Source: Paraburkholderia hospita (GTDB lineage Bacteria > Pseudomonadota > Gammaproteobacteria > Burkholderiales > Burkholderiaceae). Taken from it: DNA of 64,000 bases. The position numbers were made by a program, and so were the translations under genes. Positions 60,947-64,000 of the stretch are shown here, one piece after another. The notes below the pieces were generated by a model. The model did no database searches. It was not told the origin of the DNA and was given only the letters and a program-made list of their open reading frames with translations. The stretch lies in contig NZ_CP026107.1 of NCBI RefSeq assembly GCF_002902965.1, positions 186,001-250,000 on the forward strand. The letters are read 5' to 3'. Each line of letters opens with the position of its first letter. The first letter of the stretch is position 1.

Positions 60947-62277
60947 TGCATAACGCCAACATGGCGGTGACCGACCGTATCGAATGGTTCGAGGGCATGT
61001 TGCTCTCGCCCCAGCATTTTCAGCAGATGGCGTCGCGCATCGATTCGCTCGTTGCATGGCAGACGCTCGCGGCCGCGCCGTTCAGCTGGGGTGTGCGGCG
61101 TCTGGTGTTCGACCACGGCCTGCTGCCCGCGGGTCTGCTGCGTGTGCTCGAACTCGACGCGATCATGCCCGACGGCACGGCCGTCACTTACAGCGCTGAA
61201 GCGGAAGGTGCGGTGCGCCTCGAATTGCCGCTTGAACCGTTCGCGGCAGCGCTCTCAAACGGTCCGATCGATTTCTATCTGGTTCTGCCCGTCGCGGCCA
61301 CGATGCGCCGCAGTGCCCAGGTCAAGCGCTTCCGTTCGAGCGCGAGTGCACCCGTCGAGGATCAGGTCTCCGACGCGCCGCCCGCCGATATCCCGCGACT
61401 GATGCCGAATCTCGAGCTCGCGGCAGGTGAACTGCCCTCGGCGATGCATGTGTATCTACGACTCGGTTCTCTGTACAAGGACAACGAGGTGGTGCGGCTC
61501 GGCGAGCATCTGCCGCCGTTGCTGGAAGTGGCGCGCGACAATCCGCTGTGGACGAGCGTTGCGTCCTTGCTCGGGCAACTGCGGGGCAAGGCTGCGTTCG
61601 TTGCGCGGCAAACCGCAAATCCCTCGTCGAAAGTCGACGACCGCTTGACGCAACTGGAACTCAAGGACCGCTTGCGGAGCCTCCTGAGCGCATTGCCGCT
61701 CGCCGAAGCGACGCTGCGCACGCCGCATCTTCATCCGCTCTCGCTCTACCTGTCACTGGCGTCGCTTAATGGATCGCTCGCGATGCTCAAACCCGGTGGC
61801 CTGCCGCCTGTGCCCGCCGACTACGATCACGCTGATCCGCTTTCGGTATTCACGCCGCTGTTGCGATCGCTGCGCGAATCTATGTCGGAAGTCAACGAAG
61901 AGTACCGCGAGCACAAGTTCGAATTCCGCCACGGCGCGTTCGAAATCTCGCTGCATCCGGACTGGATCGGCGAGCGTCTGGTGGTCGGCCTGCGCGGCCA
62001 GTCGGATCGCGATCTGCTGGCGTGGATGGACGGTGCCGTCATCGGCTCCCAGTCGGTCTATGCGTCATTGCGCAGCCGTCGCGTGCTGGGCGCTGCGCGG
62101 CGCGGGATCGACTATGCCGAGGACCTCGGGTTGCGTTCGGGCTCGGGTTACCTGCTGTTCGAGGTTGAGGCCGAGCACGCGCTGGTGCTGGCGAGCGAGC
62201 TGCTGGTGATCGGCAACCCCAACGAGGGCGCGAGTGCACAGCGACCGCAGGAAATGCTGCTGTTCGTAAAGGGATGA
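60943..62277 (+). CDS. tssK: T6SS baseplate-membrane connector TssK
   Basis: 444 aa beginning MMHNANMAVTDRIEWFEGMLLSPQHFQQMASRIDSLV; the RI.W.EGMLL.PQHFQQ block is diagnostic. The C-terminal GLRSGSGYLLFEVEAEHALVLASELLVIGNPN is likewise conserved. TssK trimers connect the baseplate wedges to TssL/TssM. The stop overlaps the ATG of a 24-codon ORF that leads to tssL. Confidence 0.93.
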   Translation: MMHNANMAVTDRIEWFEGMLLSPQHFQQMASRIDSLVAWQTLAAAPFSWGVRRLVFDHGLLPAGLLRVLELDAIMPDGTAVTYSAEAEGAVRLELPLEPFAAALSNGPIDFYLVLPVAATMRRSAQVKRFRSSASAPVEDQVSDAPPADIPRLMPNLELAAGELPSAMHVYLRLGSLYKDNEVVRLGEHLPPLLEVARDNPLWTSVASLLGQLRGKAAFVARQTANPSSKVDDRLTQLELKDRLRSLLSALPLAEATLRTPHLHPLSLYLSLASLNGSLAMLKPGGLPPVPADYDHADPLSVFTPLLRSLRESMSEVNEEYREHKFEFRHGAFEISLHPDWIGERLVVGLRGQSDRDLLAWMDGAVIGSQSVYASLRSRRVLGAARRGIDYAEDLGLRSGSGYLLFEVEAEHALVLASELLVIGNPNEGASAQRPQEMLLFVKG

Positions 62278-62348
62278 TGCGCGCAACGATGGCAGTCGCG
62301 AACGCGACCACGTGCGCGAACACAAAGGCAACGATCAAGGCAACCTGA
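62274..62348 (+). CDS. 24-codon bridging mini-ORF between tssK and tssL
   Basis: ATG 62274 overlaps the tssK stop as ATGA, and TGA 62346-62348 ends two bases before the tssL start. The peptide MMRATMAVANATTCANTKAT is Ala/Thr-rich with no domain. It probably acts by keeping ribosomes on the message for tssL (translational coupling) rather than as a functional peptide. Confidence 0.3.
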   Translation: MMRATMAVANATTCANTKATIKAT

Positions 62349-62350
62349 GC

Positions 62351-63103
62351 ATGGCACGAAACCGACCCGAACCCGATGAAGACGATCTCGTGACGGAGCA
62401 GTTCCGCACGTTTCTCGATGAGCTCGTCAGGGCGCAGACGCGATTTTCCGAGTTGCCGGATGCCGACCCGGACCTCGCCGCGCGGAGCATGAGTCGTCAT
62501 CTGCTCGATCTGCTCGAAATCCAGACGCTACAGTCGCGGCGTGACAGTACGCGCTTCGAGATGGAGACAATCGCCGACGCCCGCTATCTGAAAGCGGTCC
62601 TGGCCGACGAAATCCTGCTGAATTCGCAGTGGGCCGGGCGTGATCGCTGGACGGGCTATCTGCTTGAATCGACGCTCTTCCGTACCAACATCGCGGGCGA
62701 TCAGATCTTTCGTCGCATCGAGCAACTGCTGTCGGACCGCGAACCATCCGACCGCAACCTCGCGCGGCTCTATCTGTTCGCGCTGGCGATGGGCTTCCAG
62801 GGACGCTTTCGCGACACCGACGCGGCGGCGCGCCTGCGCAGCTACCGCGAGGAACTCTACGAGTTCGTTTATCAGCGCCGCCCCGACCTGGGCGGACGCG
62901 AGCGCGTGCTTTCCGAGGCTGCTTATGGGAACACGGTGTCGCACGTCGCGCCGCGCAAGCTGCCCACAGTAAGCCGCTGGACCGTGATTCTGATGCTCGC
63001 CGCAGTGTCGCTGCTGGCCATTTCCGAAATGCTGTGGCTGTGGCAGTCGTGGCCCGTACGGGACGCGTTGCATGCCGACCCGGTGACGGGGAGAAGTTCA
63101 TGA
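62351..63103 (+). CDS. tssL: T6SS inner-membrane protein TssL (DotU/IcmH-like)
   Basis: ATG 62351 (MARNRPEPDEDDLVTEQFRTFLDEL) gives 250 aa; the GTG at 62312 is not preferred. The cytoplasmic helical domain carries AVLADEILLNSQWAGRDRWTGYLLESTLFRTNIAGDQIFRRIEQLL and LYLFALAMGFQGRFRDTD. One C-terminal helix at about 220-245 (WTVILMLAAVSLLAISEMLWLW) anchors it. No peptidoglycan-binding OmpA extension. It forms the membrane complex with TssJ and TssM. Confidence 0.92.
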   Translation: MARNRPEPDEDDLVTEQFRTFLDELVRAQTRFSELPDADPDLAARSMSRHLLDLLEIQTLQSRRDSTRFEMETIADARYLKAVLADEILLNSQWAGRDRWTGYLLESTLFRTNIAGDQIFRRIEQLLSDREPSDRNLARLYLFALAMGFQGRFRDTDAAARLRSYREELYEFVYQRRPDLGGRERVLSEAAYGNTVSHVAPRKLPTVSRWTVILMLAAVSLLAISEMLWLWQSWPVRDALHADPVTGRSS

Positions 63104-63198
63104 ATGTTCGCTGTTTTGTGCCAGCTTTCGGGCCTGACTCTGTAGCTTCGATGCAGTCACGCGGATGCCTGACGCTTGCGGGAGTGCGCCCATGCTGA
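63100..63198 (+). CDS. 32-codon bridging mini-ORF between tssL and tssM
   Basis: ATG 63100 overlaps the tssL stop as ATGA, and TGA 63196-63198 lies seven bases inside tssM. The peptide starts MNVRCFVPAFGPDSVASMQS and has no recognised domain. Same arrangement as the mini-ORF before tssL. tssM also has its own GGGAG. Confidence 0.3.
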   Translation: MNVRCFVPAFGPDSVASMQSRGCLTLAGVRPC

Positions 63199-64000
63199 CG
63201 AGTAATCTGTTTCTGCTTTCGATCGCGCTACTCACGCTCGTCGTATGCGTCGTGCTGGGCGCCGTGCTGTATTTCGCAATCCACGGTTCGCACGCGAAGC
63301 CACAAACCGAGCGCAAGATCGTGCGCCTGCGTTCGGACTCGCTGCGCAGTGCGTTTCGCCAGGCGGTCGAGCTGATCGAAGGCAACATCGCTTCGCGTGC
63401 GGAGCGCTACAACATTCCGTGGATCATGATCCTCAACGAAGGGGATGATCCGCGCCCGTTGCCTATCGCCCAGGCGGGCGTGGCCAGTGTGCTTGGTGCT
63501 GACGCAGCGAGCCCCGCCGCCACGCAAGGCATCTCGTGGCATTTCTTCGACCGCGGCATCGTGGTCGATATCAAGGCGGCCTATCTCGGCTCGCCGGATG
63601 ACGATGGCGACGGCAAGCCATGGGACGAGTTTCTCAGCCTGTGCCGCAACTACCGGCAGCAGCGGCCGTTCGATTCCGTGGTGATCACGGTGCCGGCAGC
63701 AACGCTGCTGGCCGACAACACGGACGCACGTCTTGAGCTCGTGCGCCACGCGAAGCTGGCGCATCGACGGCTCTGGCTCGCACAGAACCGTTTCGCGATG
63801 CGCTTTGCCGTCTACGTGGTCATCACCGGCTGCGAGGCCTTGCCCGGCTTTTCGACCTTTGCGCGTGCACTGCCTGAGCCAATGCGGGCCAGCATGCTCG
63901 GCTGGTCGTCGCCGTACGATCTATCGACTACCTATCAGCCCGACTGGGTCGACACGGCGATGAACAGCGTGATGCGATCGGTATCGGATGCCAGCGCCGA
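63192..64000 (+). CDS. tssM: T6SS inner-membrane protein TssM (IcmF-like), partial
   Basis: ATG 63192 follows GGGAG at 63180-63184; the frame stays open to the right edge (about 270 of an expected 1100-1300 residues). An N-terminal helix MLTSNLFLLSIALLTLVVCVVLGAVLYFAI is followed by IVRLRSDSLRSAFRQAVELIEGNIASRAERYNIPWIMILNEGD, the TssM cytoplasmic start, though a Walker A is not evident in the visible part. RHAKLAHRRLWLAQNRFAMRFAVYVVITGCEALPGFSTF is typical. It spans the periplasm to bind TssJ; the rest and any tssA lie outside the window. Confidence 0.9.
   Translation, partial: MLTSNLFLLSIALLTLVVCVVLGAVLYFAIHGSHAKPQTERKIVRLRSDSLRSAFRQAVELIEGNIASRAERYNIPWIMILNEGDDPRPLPIAQAGVASVLGADAASPAATQGISWHFFDRGIVVDIKAAYLGSPDDDGDGKPWDEFLSLCRNYRQQRPFDSVVITVPAATLLADNTDARLELVRHAKLAHRRLWLAQNRFAMRFAVYVVITGCEALPGFSTFARALPEPMRASMLGWSSPYDLSTTYQPDWVDTAMNSVMRSVSDASA

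Noticed and set aside
1..64000. CRISPR arrays, rRNA or tRNA genes
   Set aside because: No regularly spaced direct repeats and no cloverleaf or rRNA signature noticed on reading; a tRNAscan or Infernal run would be decisive.

Overview
High-GC DNA whose gene families and spacing (GCGxxxCRPN secreted protein, Opc-type porin, H-NS-like protein, many LysR/MFS pairs, Burkholderia-style intergenic inverted repeats, an i4b-looking type VI secretion locus) point to Burkholderiaceae, most likely Paraburkholderia or Caballeronia. The abundance of accessory genes and the lack of core operons suggest a secondary replicon or a flexible part of the chromosome. No rRNA, tRNA or CRISPR array was seen.

Layout. 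(1) 0.7-10.9 kb: three thiamin-diphosphate (ThDP) enzymes on one strand, an acetolactate-synthase large subunit, a DXS paralogue and an OGDH E1 (SucA) paralogue. They are interleaved with an ArsR-type regulator and a porin and followed by a LysR regulator. None has its usual partner subunit next to it. This is the most unusual metabolic cluster in the window. (2) 11.9-25.9 kb: a patchwork of catabolic and transport units: a GntR-controlled divergent pair of MFS genes with an amidohydrolase, a stand-alone proline dehydrogenase, two more MFS/LysR pairs and a DapA-family aldolase/lyase. (3) 26.2-27.6 kb: a small PUA/SRA-like protein, then about 0.8 kb of nested inverted repeats with no gene. (4) 27.6-36.9 kb: a response regulator and hybrid histidine kinase, two SDR oxidoreductases, a FUSC membrane protein, a TetR regulator, a dihydroxyacetophenone-dioxygenase-like cupin with an Asp-nucleophile alpha/beta hydrolase, and a lipoprotein. 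(5) 37-43.8 kb: a decayed, lower-GC island with IS66 and IS110 remnants and broken LivK and TPR genes. It also holds an intact papain-like cysteine-peptidase candidate, an H-NS-like gene and a 595-residue protein with hydrophobic segments that may be a T6SS effector.

(6) 43.8-64.0 kb: a T6SS operon read rightward: tssB, tssC, hcp, tssE, tssF, tssG, clpV, vgrG, a MORN-type protein, a PAAR-like DUF4280 protein, a small membrane protein, then an amino-acid module, then tssJ, tssK, tssL and the start of tssM, which runs off the window. The amino-acid module holds a periplasmic binding protein, two dicarboxylate/amino-acid:cation symporters and an Asp/Glu racemase. Its last genes overlap each other and tssJ by 4-base ATGA junctions, so they appear to be translated with the secretion machine. 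Two mini-ORFs bridge tssK-tssL and tssL-tssM in the same way.

Main hypotheses: the ThDP trio may be an inhibitor-tolerant set of duplicate targets (or a carboligation pathway), and the T6SS may be tied to acidic amino-acid or D-amino-acid metabolism. Both are inferences from gene content; family calls were made by eye from conserved motifs, without database searches.
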